Below are positions 49,001 through 58,292 of a stretch of 64,000 nt of DNA, in pieces. The translations under genes and the position numbers were made by a program. The DNA comes from Topomyia yanbarensis. Its lineage: Eukaryota > Arthropoda > Insecta > Diptera > Culicidae. Within the stretch, counting starts at the first letter, position 1; each line of letters starts with the position of its first letter. Under the pieces are notes generated by a model. It searched no databases, was not told the DNA's origin, and worked only from the letters and a program-made list of their open reading frames with translations. Location of the stretch: positions 10,555,343 to 10,619,342 of the forward strand of contig NC_080671.1 of assembly GCF_030247195.1 (NCBI RefSeq), read 5' to 3'.

Positions 49001-51127
49001 CTTGAAGCAAATCGCAAAAAAATCGTAAAGTGTGTAATACTCAAACGAAGTTCATCCGGCTCATTTTGCGGTCTCTGTTGGTGTAAAACCTAATTGAATA
49101 CTTTACGATGACGTCAAAAATGAATTCGAGTGTTCATTTTTGATGGTTCGCTTGTACTATTTACATGCATGTAGATTTTTTTAGGATTTTTTTCGAGCGA
49201 ATCTAGTCGTCCACGAAATTATTCCAAGTCCATGTAAACAGTACTAGTGAACTGTCATAAAAAATGAGATTAACTGTATCAGAAAAGAACCTAATAGTGA
49301 TCAAGCCTAGCGAAAATTAAAATTCAATTTCTGTGTCACATAAACAACCCTTATCTCTTACCTTCTATAATCCTTGAAGAAATCGATCTTCCAAATACTG
49401 TACAGTACGAAGATAAACGCCGCCAATATACACAAGCTAATAGCTATCCAAATCAGCAACACGGACTCACTCTCCGGCATTTGGTACACCTCAATACCCT
49501 GTTCGGCCAGTGCCATTGCTCCGAATTCGGCCCACATTCGTTCCAGATTCGCTAGAGACAGTTCATACTCCACTTCCGGCACCTCGGTGGTAGTCAGTGC
49601 AATATATCCCTTCCCAGCTAGCTTACCCTTGGCATCCACGCCGAAACCTTCCGGTTCTTCCTCGATCGGCGGGGCAAGTGGACGAAGCGGCACAGCAAAC
49701 TCCAAACTAACGCACTCTTCATAGCTTGGCCACGTGTCCGGACACTTTTGCGCTAAGATCCGAATGTCCTCAAGACTATGAAGAAACGAAAAACATTAGA
49801 AATTTCCGATACTGTTATCAAAGCGGCACTTACCGACTTGCTTTGTACTTGAGCTGGTGCTCCTCGATAAAAGCATTGGATGCGTTCACCAGCGCCGTCT
49901 TAATGATGGGCCACGTTTCTACGGAAACTAGCATCGTTCGACTGATAGAGATCTCCTTGCGAAGCCACTGCAGTTCCTCCCGTGGAACAATCATTTCCGT
50001 AGTCGATGGAGTAGTCGGTGAGACAACGGTTCCGAATGGAGCATATGTTAGCAGAAAGCCTGCGTGGGTCTGCGAATCCGTTTCGTTGTGCTGGGATACG
50101 AAATGAACGGAGAAGGTAGTGGTGTGAGGGATGAGAAACCGGATTGGTTCAGTTATGTTTCCTGTCAAAACTGGACCCTTTTCGTCGTTGTCATTGATCG
50201 ATCCGCCTCGGATGTACAGGAAATCGGATACATGGTCAAGATCTATTTTGTGGATCGTCACCTGAACACCGATTCCTCCAGTGACCGTGAAGCTAAATTT
50301 AAAAATAGTTTAATTACTAAATTTAATTAATCTAATCAAATATACTACTTTTCAAAGCTGTTAACCATATTCGGATACGGTTGAGGATAATTTGGGGATG
50401 TCAATACGATTTCTTCGGGATGCTCATCGGTAAAGGCAGCGACTCTAGCCACCAAAGGTTCCGAGTCTGGTAGACTGTAGATCCTAGGAGATTTTATCAG
50501 TGCGTAGGTTCCAAAATCTTCATCGACTTCTCCGCTACCATCACTGTCATCGATTGCGGTCGGCTCTGATACAAATACAGTTTCCTGCAATCGATCGGAC
50601 AAACTTTCCAGCGATTCTTCAACCGTCGCATTTTCAACCGAACGCGCGTCTTCCCTCTCGACATCGGCCACCTTAGGAACTATGAAGATGTCGTCGTAAT
50701 CATAGTTGTAATTTGGATCGTCCGTTTCCGCATCTCCCATCATCGATAATTCTGGATTGTCGGCATCACCGGGAGGACAATTGACGTAGTCATCTGTTAG
50801 CGATGGTGTTGAGTTTTGCTGATCGTTGAAACCACTGCCTTCCGGTAGAGGCGGCACGTCTTGACCATATCCCAACTGGAGTAATACTGAAAACAAGTGG
50901 GAATTAGGATGATAGCGAGAGGGAAACTTTGTTTGTATCCTCTTTATAAAAATATCGATGTTTGCCGGTAGTCGCAATTTTTCTTTATCTTATCACTTGT
51001 GGCGCGCTTTATTGGTAAAAGCACTTCGTAGTGCTCCAATAACAAGACTATTGGATGGCTGATGTATGTTTGAGAAGCATTATTACACACCTATTGTAAA
51101 AAATACACTCAGTTGTACAACTTTCAT
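30499..51127 (-). CDS. CUB-domain type I membrane protein, seven-exon model
   Basis: Coding exons on the minus strand: 51127-51091, 50886-50349, 50292-49834, 49775-49362, 31050-30893, 30827-30663, 30596-30499. All junctions are GT/AG and phases match at every step, giving 622 residues plus stop. Seen: a signal peptide (residues 1-20), an acidic, Tyr/Asp-rich N-terminal stalk (about 21-165), a CUB domain (about 170-278) containing LTSPNYPQPYPN, a spacer with KCPDTWPSYEEC, one transmembrane helix (about 449-473) and a ~149-residue cytoplasmic tail with an NPF tripeptide. CUB domains mediate extracellular protein binding; NPF can bind EH-domain endocytic adaptors. The CUB lacks the usual cysteines. 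Ligand and function are unknown, and I assign no name. Intron 4 (49361-31051, 18.3 kb) is packed with transposons; the link across it rests on phase and logic, not transcripts. Confidence 0.75.
31560..32215 (-). pseudogene. Gag-like ORF1 relict of a non-LTR element, copy 1
   Basis: Minus-strand islands in order: a segment on hydrophobic SLAGAECF-like text near 32210, SKYGEVESVTNDRWRNFFPG near 32035-31975, IHNSVRVVRMRLNQPMP near 31975-31930, then a cysteine motif CQFCNETTQYGKPYA near 31905-31860 and a Ser/Thr/Asn-rich tail. This order (RRM-like core, then a zinc-knuckle start, then a low-complexity tail) is the layout of ORF1 proteins of culicine non-LTR elements. Several stops; the knuckle is incomplete. 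Confidence 0.65.
32380..32610 (-). pseudogene. Gag-like ORF1 relict, copy 2 (C-terminal scrap)
   Basis: Contains CQFRNQTVHYGKPFAEAAKK on the minus strand, matching CQFCNETTQYGKPYA of the neighbouring copy with Cys replaced by Arg. It lies in tandem order just upstream of copy 1. Stops follow. Confidence 0.6.
32620..33498. other. Intronic AT-rich sequence
   Basis: A segment at 32963-33009 is repeated at 34657-34701. The phrase aatacccctcgcgcgttgct at 33017 resembles the start of a dispersed repeat. No coding content recognised. Confidence 0.4.
33503..34009 (-). mobile_element. TTAA-type MITE, copy 3 (intact)
   Basis: Flanked by TTAA at 33499-33502 and 34010-34013, with ends ccatttcatgcccaac and catgggcatggg. 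507 bp, same body as the copies at 20544 (opposite orientation) and 15161. Confidence 0.85.
34275..34690 (-). pseudogene. Unidentified relict frame with Cys pairs
   Basis: A minus-strand frame runs from about 34690 to a stop at 34275 with one internal stop. It includes YRCMNCRSTHTCHMYVGNP, then KWLDP, then MRTPQGQRISFQKENRD and FAILVKALPDGL. The CxxC followed by a second Cys/His cluster suggests a metal-binding module. It reads like a decayed protein, presumably of a transposon. No family recognised. Confidence 0.4.
34702..35274. other. Intronic AT-rich sequence
   Basis: No feature recognised; T-rich stretches make several spurious frames. Confidence 0.35.
35275..35405 (+). pseudogene. I-like LINE fragment, endonuclease-RT linker
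   Basis: ESKIKSLMNVKKCDYWRRFV followed by DG corresponds to KRMKSLMKAKKRGYWRRFVD of the LINE at about 44366-44425. Only about 130 bases are preserved. Confidence 0.65.
35406..35763. other. Intronic spacer
   Basis: No feature recognised. Confidence 0.35.
35764..36027. mobile_element. 264-bp MITE with perfect 26-bp TIRs
   Basis: 35764-35789 and 36002-36027 are exact inverted repeats starting gggaccattcataaattacg. GAA lies outside both ends, a possible 3-bp duplication. The interior alternates C-rich runs with gttacgtaac words. Frames through it are not coding. Confidence 0.88.
36028..36605. other. Intronic spacer
   Basis: AT-rich; no feature recognised. Confidence 0.35.
36606..36890 (+). pseudogene. 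I-like LINE fragment, RT motifs 1-2
   Basis: ADHNSYRPISLL matches SDHNSYRPIAML of the LINE at 44840-44870. Degraded text for LDNW, EANGLL and DTQFGFR follows in two frames. Diverged and short. Confidence 0.75.
36891..39536. other. Intronic sequence with no recognised gene
   Basis: About 2.6 kb with scattered short frames on both strands (for example 37627-37944 + and 38656-39036 +). None shows a family motif or splice-consistent structure. The + frame ends with IQQIGVSKTTINMLTMRYKK, a helix-turn-helix-like phrase, but this is too little to call. Confidence 0.4.
39537..41212 (+). mobile_element. Tc1-like transposon with doubled inverted repeats (inactive)
   Basis: Flanked by TA at 39535-39536 and 41213-41214. 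The outer ends read cag-gacacaatctcat and then gtacac at both termini. A second, inner copy of the motif (acaatttcatattcgtacac at 39750, inverse gtacgaatatgagattgcgt at 40992) lies about 200 bp in from each end. This IR/DR layout is known from Tc1-like elements such as Sleeping Beauty. Total 1676 bp. Confidence 0.88.
39942..40900 (+). pseudogene. Tc1-like transposase relict
   Basis: Islands in order: MGRKLIITHQNEAKSLHKIF with EIVQR and HVVKNF (paired DNA-binding start, near 39942-40060); YWKDV near 40340; the Tc1 core around NSLVTAAKRRDSAVIVWGI near 40440-40500; VFIDGTMDQNAYFNMNVLK-like text near 40530-40580; MDSLAA near 40725; KWEYLVKKCK near 40770; EEWDKI-like end near 40845. DDE positions cannot all be read. 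Many stops and frameshifts; non-functional. Confidence 0.8.
41215..41858. other. Intronic spacer left of the tandem MITE
   Basis: No feature recognised. Confidence 0.35.
41859..43426. repeat. Tandem triplication of a GT-rich MITE module
   Basis: Units begin with gccgggtgtcatatcccatt at 41859, 42391 and 42907 (532 and 516 bp apart). Outside the GT/TATG microsatellite the units look identical by eye. Each ends with gcctttctcatatagaaagg and caacctaatcccggcc. Overlapping frames reading Cys-Val-Cys-Met come from the microsatellite and are not genes. Confidence 0.92.
43427..43990. other. Intronic MITE debris and C-rich tract
   Basis: A C run at 43506-43514 sits in a C-rich stretch. At 43924-43970 the word block gagaaaggcacaattgcacc and ttaaaacagg is the inverse of that at 19434-19462. 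Confidence 0.5.
44004..47040 (+). pseudogene. I-like LINE ORF2: endonuclease end, RT, RNase H
   Basis: The frame starts with HLPIVVSINNGSRPLETI, the end of the AP-endonuclease domain (whose final Ser-Asp is lost to truncation). RT motifs are KAPGPDRIKFNLLKNL (near 44670), DHNSYRPIAMLS (near 44841), FLDIKGAFDSV (near 45060), LPQGSCLSPLLYNFYVND (near 45235) and the catalytic box QLADDGVVS (near 45325). The YTDGSNLEGSTGFGIF segment near 46198 opens RNase H, which continues with YAAELAAIQYTL, VSDSLSSIDAI and, after the frameshift, WVPSHCSIPGNEKADSLA. A C-terminal Cys-His motif CACGDGYHDIEHIVWAC follows. Two defects only: an in-frame TAG at 44573-44575, probably from CAG, and a one-base loss in an A run at about 46441-46444. 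RNase H after RT fits the I/Loa group. Confidence 0.9.
44004..47901 (+). mobile_element. 5'-truncated I-like LINE with 13-bp TSD
   Basis: An exact duplication aattagcaaggga flanks it (43991-44003 and 47902-47914). It starts inside the endonuclease domain, runs through RT and RNase H, has an ~860-base 3' untranslated region and ends in a short A tail after atcaaataaacgaattg. It sits in intron 4 of the CUB gene in the antisense orientation. Long TSD, near-intact frame and a clean A tail imply a relatively recent insertion. Confidence 0.93.
47915..48464. other. Intronic spacer
   Basis: No feature recognised. Confidence 0.35.
48465..48585. repeat. Palindrome, about 50-bp arms
   Basis: Arm aacttcattcatcatgagtt continues to gtaaaactca (48465-48514). 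It is inverted at 48537-48585, with a ~22-base loop. Confidence 0.8.
48603..49297. repeat. Three-arm foldback array (+, -, +)
   Basis: A ~210-bp unit occurs at 48603-48818 (+), 48893-49100 (inverted) and about 49103-49297 (+). Shared words include gttcgcttgtactgtt, gtccatgtaaacagtac and aagaacctaatt. The first two arms can form a hairpin of about 135 paired bases around a ~75-base loop, and each arm has its own inner palindrome. It lies in intron 4, 65 bp inside the donor of exon 4. Confidence 0.78.
49362..51127 (-). CDS. Exons 1-4 of the CUB protein: signal peptide to membrane helix
   Basis: Exon 1 (51127-51091) encodes MKVVQLSVFFTI and ends with one base of a Val codon; exon 2 opens TA to complete it, giving a continuous hydrophobic signal ending LGYG. 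Introns are 204, 56 and 58 bp. Exon 2 to 3 joins AA+C (Asn) inside the CUB domain; exon 3 to 4 joins CG+T (Arg). After IWKIDFFKDYR the frame meets TAA at 49360-49358, but this TAA lies inside AAG/GTAAGA, a near-perfect donor. A 483-residue form ending there would occur only with intron retention. The exonic frame is intact and unlike the surrounding repeats in composition. Confidence 0.9.
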
Positions 51128-53520
51128 ACTTATTCCTTAAGCGTTCTAATCGCAGATTTTAATAATTTTTATCACTGTAACCCCTACTAGAGGCATAGAA
51201 AACTCATTTCAGACTATTGAATGGTTTTGCTATAACTTATTAATTACTAATATCAATTAGCGAAGAACTCGTCCACTAGACGGTTGGTCACAGACTAACT
51301 GCACAATATGAATCTGCTCGCTATCGCGGTCGTTATCATTGGCGAATGGCAATTTTATCAGATAAAACAAGGTACCAGCAGGTTGAATATTAGAACGGTA
51401 AAACTGAAATTGAGTAAACAAAATTTAGATTGCTGTGCCTAAAATCTGTTTAAATCAGATTAAGTATTGGAAATGACTGATGTGCTGCTACTCCGTTATT
51501 GAGCATTATTAATTGTTAATTATTACTATGCTATATTTCACCCTAAGGAGGAAAATTTGGTAAACACCAATTCTTGTTAATTCTTGTTTTCTCAATTATT
51601 TTTATTTTAAAGAGCATTATTCCTGTTTTCCTGCCCCAGAGAATTTGTGCACTGCGGTACCCAACCAATCTCAGAAGATTGAAAAAACACAAAGTAGGTT
51701 ACACCAATATTTACTGTAGCTATACAAAACTAATCCTGATTTCGTTTTCAGATTCGAGTCGCTCTGGGTTCGCTCTAATGTTTACAACATCCATACAAAA
51801 CTGACAGCTTCGAGCAAACCTAATAGTTTCAAACTGGCCTACCCTGATCTAGATTGAGAAACGAAATCAACGTTGGTTCGCTAGCCTACATTACAAAAAT
51901 ATATATAAAAAAAAACAACTAAAATGGTTTAGGTCAACTAAATATTCAGCATGTTAGCTCATGTATATCAATCGTCTCGTTTCAATCTCCTACAACCGAC
52001 ATACCAACATCTCTATAAAGAAAGCCAGAAAACATGAATTCGTCTACACGCAGAAGAATGTTCATAACATGTTCACCGAATTCCTCCAGGTCCAGCAACA
52101 GCGCGGGGACGGACGGACGAATTCCAGTACGCACAGGCATTCTCCGATTTTCCCATTTCACAGCAATTGCACCCAAAGCAGCTGGGCAGCATTCACTGTG
52201 AGTGTAGACGTGAGTCCCTTCCGCCGCCGGGAGCGGCATGTAATTGCAGGTGTAATCAAAGTTCCTTGTAAAAGGCTTACGATGTGCGAGTCACTGCACG
52301 TCCACGTCGTGTAGAAGACGTGCTGATACAAATTTATGAAATTATGTTTCCAGATTATTGTCGTATCGGTGGCGAGTCGCAGTGTTGCTACCGACCTCAT
52401 GGGGTGTAACGATTACCATTTTCAGCTGCACCTAGTCCTTCAGCACTCGGGACAAATTGATGAACGAATCAGCCTGATTGATTAGTACAATTAAATGTGC
52501 ATTTTTAATAGATTTAGAGATGATAAAACTGCTTATACCTTTCAGCTGTAGTTGTTTATGAGAGTTTGTTTTGGCGATAATAGTTGCAGTGAAAACCAAG
52601 TTGGAATGAAACGGAGTGTGTCAATAAATGGCTCTGATCTAAAGCAAGATGGAAATAATGGTGCTCAAACGAACAACCAGCCTGCTGTGATGATGGATTA
52701 AATATTTTGATTATTATCTGCAGCAAAAGCCACTAAGCGAAAAGAACCCTCTATAATTTAAGTTGTTTACAGACGAGGCTATACTCCACAAAAATATTCA
52801 CGCAACAACAGCAATAGTGTGTGAATAGCTAGAACAAAATTCATAGTGAATACTTTTTGTAGCGCGTGTCCTGTTGCCTCGCCTGCGGACAGCTTCAAAG
52901 TTCAATTCGTCAGGTAACATGTTACCAATTCCGTTGACCAAAATGTTGGCTGTTGTTAACTATGCATACTGCACAGTGCATCATATCGCCATAGAATGCC
53001 GGAGATACTGACGGGTCACGGGAGCCAATAAAAATTAACACTATTATGCTATATAATGTCATGCGGCATTTAGCACATTTCAAGAATAATGATTTCAATA
53101 TTGAGATTGAAGCATAAATTTGAAAAAAGCATAAATTTGAAAAAAAAAACTTATGCTGTACATCGCCATATCGGACCGCGGGATTTCAAAGCCGTGAGCA
53201 TCTTCGAAATTGTGAAAAATGCACGAACAGCTAATTTAAAACCTTACATCGCACAAAAAAGGTTATTCCTTTTCCTTGAAGTTTCTATCAACAAACCATC
53301 GACAAACCATCGACAAACCGGCGCCAATGACCGTTTTTTCGTGTGGAGCAAGGTTTTAAACTTTTTACAGTGCGAAATCAAAACACAACGAAGAAGCTTG
53401 CTAGGAAAGTAGGAGTCCGTTCTTATGCAAAAAAAATGTGCACGATGTATCACCTGCGAAGTAGACAATTGACTCACATTTTTCGATGAATTCTTAGGTG
53501 CACTAAAGCCTTGCAAAAAT
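51128..53520. other. Upstream region of the CUB gene
   Basis: No TATA box or second gene could be placed with confidence. Frames at 51961-52400 on both strands stay open because the local GC content is higher; they have no recognisable domains. No TIR element recognised. Confidence 0.4.
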
Positions 53521-53780
53521 AATGCTTTTCGGCCGGACAAGATCAAACCCAACTTGTTGAAGAATCTGCCTGATCCAGCGAAGAGTCACTTATTGAATTT
53601 ATTCAATTGGTTTCAGAACATTGTTCCTTTTGGCTGGAGACAGAAAAACAGTGATTGCTGTCCAAAAAACCGGGATAAAAAAAACTTCCGACCACAATTC
53701 ACATCGGTCGATTGCAGTGCTTTCGTGTACAGTCGGGTCTCCTACTACGCGATTAACTGGGTGCGTGAATCCGCGTTGTA
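53521..53780 (+). pseudogene. I-like LINE fragment, start of RT
   Basis: RPDKIKPNLLKNLPDPAKSH then LLNLFNWF matches RPDRIKF-NLLKNLPDSAKR of the LINE at 44680-44750. GWRQ and DHNSHRSIAVLSC follow in a second frame. It ends near 53780; the flanks are unrelated. Confidence 0.75.
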
Positions 53781-54049
53781 GGATACCGATAGCTTATGGG
53801 ATTTTGACTAATTGGGTCTGTGGCCGATTATTTCGTCCGTGTCGACATGTAGCGCCATACTTTCTTTGGCAAAGTTGTTGTACTCACTTGGGCCTACAAC
53901 TTAGTGTAATTGGGTATCCAATTAGTTGAGAACTATGCCGCCAGAGGTGCTATGAAGAAAGAGTAAATAAATCGAAATTCTCGTCGTAAATTCGACTATC
54001 ATCAAATGGATTCAATGTCAAGTATATCAAAACCCTGATTATTTTGAAA

Positions 54050-55440
54050 GGTGGTGTCTTCGGGTAATTTATAAAAGAAGTCCAGAGCTCCTGGATGGTA
54101 GAAAGTATAACTCGCAATTACCCCACCAGGCGGCGCTAGTGCTAATGCAAATATTCAACACATGTTAAAATAATTCTATATCTCAACATCGTGATTAGAT
54201 AGAGTAGTACTGTCGAGAACTACCCAACGGTAACAGATTAGTTTGAAATACTCTCACTATGCGGCGCTAGTGAGCGTAGAAGCTTTCAACATATGGAAGA
54301 TTATGATATATCTCAAAAGTCTAATAACTTGGAAAAATAGTGTTTTCGGCAAAGTTCTCGAGGATGTCAAAGGCTACTAGATTATGGATAGATTAAATTG
54401 GAATGGACCCACCAGGCGGCGCTAGTGAGCATTTTCTTTCAAAGCATGTATCTCGAGATCATGATCATTTGGAAGGGTGGTGTCTTTGGCAATATTGATA
54501 GACAGGTCGAGCTCTGTCCTAAGGCGAACAAATTAGTTCTGAACTTGCCCACTAGGCGTCGCTAATGAGAATGCAACTTTCTCAACATTATAGATATATT
54601 TCTAAAGTCCGATAATTTAGGAAAACGCTGTTTTTGATAAAGTTCTCCAGGGGGACAAGTGCTGTTTGACAATGTAAAAAATATTTTGAATTAATCCGCT
54701 AGGTGACACTAATGAGCACGTATTTTTTCTTTCAATTCCTACATCTCAATATAAAGGCAGTTTGGAAGGGTGGTATCTTCAACAAAGTTGCTTGAGAAGT
54801 CGAGAACTACCCAAAGATTAGTTTAGAATACTCTCACTATGCGGCGCTGGTGAGCGCAGAAACTTTTAAGACCTGGTGAATTATGATACATCTCAAGTGT
54901 GTAACTTAGAAAGATGGTGTTTTCGGCAAAGTTCTTGAGGAAATCAAGCGCTGCTCGATTATAGACAGACTGAATTGGAATGGACCCGCCAGGCGGCGCT
55001 AGTGAGTAAGCTTTTTTCAAATGTTATTTCTTGAGATCAGGATAATTTGGATGAGTGGTATCTTTGGCAAAATTCATCGACAGGTTGAGTTTTATCTTAC
55101 TGTGATCAGATTAGTTCAGAACTCACTCATTGCTAGGGAGAATACAACTTCTACTACGTAGTAGCTTACATCAAAAGTTTGATAATTCATGAAAATGGTG
55201 TTATCAGATTAACGTGGATTTCAGTTACTAGGTGGCATCAGAGAGAAAAAAAAATGTTTACAAATTTTAGCACCTCAAAATCATGACAGTTTAGAAGAAG
55301 GCTTTCTCCAGTAAAATTCATCGGTAGTTCTAGAGCTGTCTGGTGATGGCTGATTGGTTTTGAATACTCTCATAATGCGCCAGAGAATGGGTTGATGAAT
55401 TTATCCTCTTCACTACTACTACTTCAAAAATTTAAATAAA
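54050..55440. repeat. Tandem array, ~144-bp unit with four-unit higher order
   Basis: The core gcggcgctagtgagc, or decayed versions, lies at 54130, 54261, 54416, 54556, 54703, 54841 and 54993, then fading copies near 55120, 55225 and 55375. Spacings are 131, 155, 140, 147, 138 and 152. Copies four apart resemble each other more than neighbours do: 54261 with 54841 (ctctcactat before, gaagctttcaaca after) and 54416 with 54993 (gaattggaatggaccc before both). This gives a ~577-bp higher-order repeat. The intervening phrases (gtgttttcggcaaagttct, tggtgtctttggcaa) alternate accordingly. Confidence 0.85.
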
Positions 55441-56589
55441 AATAACAAGAATCAGAGCAGTAAATAATCTATTCATAATCGAGTAGCCCTTATTCTTCCT
55501 CTTTTCCGAAAACACCATCTTTCTAATTTATTAGACTTTTGAGATAGGGTAGACGAGCCCTTATTCATCTCATTAGTCACGATGTCACACTATTTCGCTG
55601 ATAACTCGGCTTACAGTGATTGGATTGCGCTTAAATAGGTGTCAGCATCTTTGCTTCGTACCTAAGAAGCAGATCAATAAAAAATCTCGCTTGCAAAGTG
55701 TAAAATACTTGCGTTTGAGCGAAGCGAAAAGTCGAGTACAACGCACCCTTATTCATCTTACCATTTGAGCTAATGCGCTGAATAGAGACAGCAGACACTG
55801 CTCTAACTAATGTGTTCAAATGGGTGGGATGAATAGAGGTGCTAAGATGAATTAGGGCACAGTAACCCTAATTCAAATTAGAATATAACACTTATATCTA
55901 TTCCTGCAGCGAGAATCGGAAATGAATGAATCTTAACTCTTCAACAGTCGCCTTGCTCTTTACGGTTAACGATTACGATTTTTTAAACATTGTGCACTCA
56001 GCACTTCACGCATCACCTCAACCAATCACCAACTTTTAAGCAACATAATTCGATTTCAAGAGATTCGGCCGTCTGTTACTAGTGCTGCACACAATCAAGT
56101 AGAACAACATAAAACGAACCTAATCAGTCGCGTTCTATTGGAATTCCCGTAATCTGTAAAATAGTGAACAAATTGTGACCAATGCGTGAGTGTATGAACT
56201 CTGACGTGATAGAATCGTAACCGAGGCAAAAAGTTTGCCAATAATAACAATAAAGTGAAAAAAATAACGATACAACTGATAATTAAGGAATCAGTCGAAC
56301 TTAACGGGCCCGTTGAAGATTCTGGAAAATTGTAGACGAAGAATTGGGTAAGACAAAAATAAAATCGAAAACTGATGCGACCATGTTGAAGATCCTTTGT
56401 AGGCCAGTAATGACTCCGTGCATACATAACTAGTGCGTTGCAATGGTAATCGGAGCATAAGATTGTTACGCTTTGTGCGAGGTGCGATATTTATGTTAAT
56501 TTGTTCCAAGATCGCCGGTCAATCCAGATGACCTCGCAAAGTATCAGCAAACGAACAAAGCCCTTCCTTCAAACAAGCAGGGGTTCCAA
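55441..56589. other. Unassigned, follows the array
   Basis: Repeated phrases tattcatct and gagatagg-agac near 55550-55860, otherwise no structure recognised. It probably includes the 3' region of the Jockey-like element that begins at 56590. Confidence 0.4.
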
Positions 56590-58150
56590 ATAAATCAAAA
56601 TGAGAACGATGTCACCGAACACTTTTTTGCATTTACACACATACGGTTCGTGTAACACCAGCCAGCAAAGGTTTCAAACTGTCGTTGGAGTAATCTACAA
56701 TCTTCAGTAGAGCGGATGAGAAGAAACATCTTGAGATCGTCGGCGAAGGACAGGGGTGGAGTCTTCTGAACTAGATGGACGTCGATGAAGTAAAGCAGAA
56801 ACATCAGCGGTCCTAAGTGACTTCCCTGGGCTACTCCTGGCGTAGAACTAAATGTGGATGCCTGGCAATCTCCAATGACAACCACTATTTCTCGATCTGT
56901 AAGCTAGGAACGAAACAACTGCAATAAATTACCGTTAATTCTAAATCTCACCATTTTAGCGATTGTTATATCATGATTAACTTTGTAAAAAGCGGCAGAT
57001 AGGTCTGTGTAGATAACATTGCTTTGAGCACGACATTCCACACTCTCTGTTATGTAGGATGTTCAGCAAAGCAGGTTAGTCGCTGTCCAACGCCCATAAG
57101 TGAAGCCATGTAGATCGTCACTTTGGTACTGCTTGCAGTGAGCCTGAAGAGGTTCCGTAATCACCAGCTCGAAAAATTTCGAGACAGTACTAAATGAAGT
57201 AATTCCACGGTAATTATGGACGTCTCGCTTATTACCTTTTTTAGGACTGGGAACATGTTCGCGGACTTCCAGTTGGATGGAAAAATGAGAACAAGCTCAG
57301 GTAATCATAGTTTCATTGACATCGAGAGCGCTTATAGTTTGGCTCAGAACCGGAACTTGACTAACAGCGAGCTCAAGTTGAACAACTGTGTAGGCCTCAT
57401 CTGTGAACACATTCGCAAATTTCTCCGAAAAAAGTCTGCACATATCAAAAGATGTGGTAGCTGTGGGCCATTAAATGTCTGTAGTCCGGATTCCTTGTGC
57501 TGCTCATACACATATTTCCAGAAAAGTTTAGGGTACTTCTCGTTGGCTAGAGGATTATTTTGAGTAACTGTAGCTGCCAAGAAGCCTCGCTACCTCTGAG
57601 TAAAGAACGGAGTGATCAGAATCAAGAGTAAAAACTAAGTTGCAGTGTGTGTCAACATATTCGATGTCACGGACTCGGTCGGGTGGGACATACAACGCAC
57701 ACAAGTACAACTTACGGTCATCAAGCTCGATTGTCGTCCAGACCAGTTCGAGGCAATCCCAGCAAGTCTTCCTAATAACTCGTCCCTTCAAGCTGCAATT
57801 AACTGTTACTAATACACCACCTCCAGTTGATTTTCGGCTATTTCTAAGATTCCGGTCGCAATGAAAAACCTCCAGTACCGAACACCTGACTGGAAAGCGT
57901 GTCATCGTTTAACCCCGTTTCGACGAAGACTAGGATATCAAAACTGTTATCGGAGATTGCAAGGTGATATTCCTCAACGGTTGAATTGATAACACACAAA
58001 CGTTTTGGTAGTATAGTAGCAGTTCATTCCGCCGTTGTTCAAGGTTAGAAATCGAAGAGTTTTGAAGCAAGGAAGAGCTCACATTTGCTTTACACTTGCC
58101 TGCTGTAGGTTTGCTGAAGACCCCTCGTCCCAACTACACCACAGGACCGG
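56590..58150 (-). pseudogene. Jockey-like LINE ORF2 relict (endonuclease and RT)
   Basis: Minus-strand islands in order: LLLYYQNV near 58020 (start of the endonuclease); STGGGVLVTV and LYLCALYVPPDRVRDIEY near 57830-57680; YPKLFWKYVYEQHKESGL near 57530-57480; NYRGIT with STVSKFFELVI near 57215-57165; GVAQGSHLGPLMFLLYFIDV near 56840-56785; the catalytic box LSFADDLKMFL near 56755-56725; a CYTNRMCVNAKKC thumb region near 56660. Domain order and wording fit the Jockey/CR1 group. Frameshifts and stops throughout. Confidence 0.82.
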
Positions 58151-58292
58151 GACGGCTGCTGGTCGCTAGATGGAAGTGCTCGACTGTGATGGGGGACTAA
58201 GGCCTTCCTCACAACTGGTGACAAGTGGGCGTCCCGGTGACCGGGAAAACGGGAAACCAAGCGTTGTACTCAATACAGGTGGGCTAGGTACA

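Noticed and set aside
49374..50330. Plus-strand frames opposite the CUB gene
   Set aside because: Antisense shadows of exons 3 and 4; the minus strand has the splice sites, signal peptide and domain.
54050..55440. Identity with the known tapiR satellite of Aedes aegypti
   Set aside because: I cannot recall that sequence well enough to compare, and unit length alone is not evidence. A direct alignment would decide.
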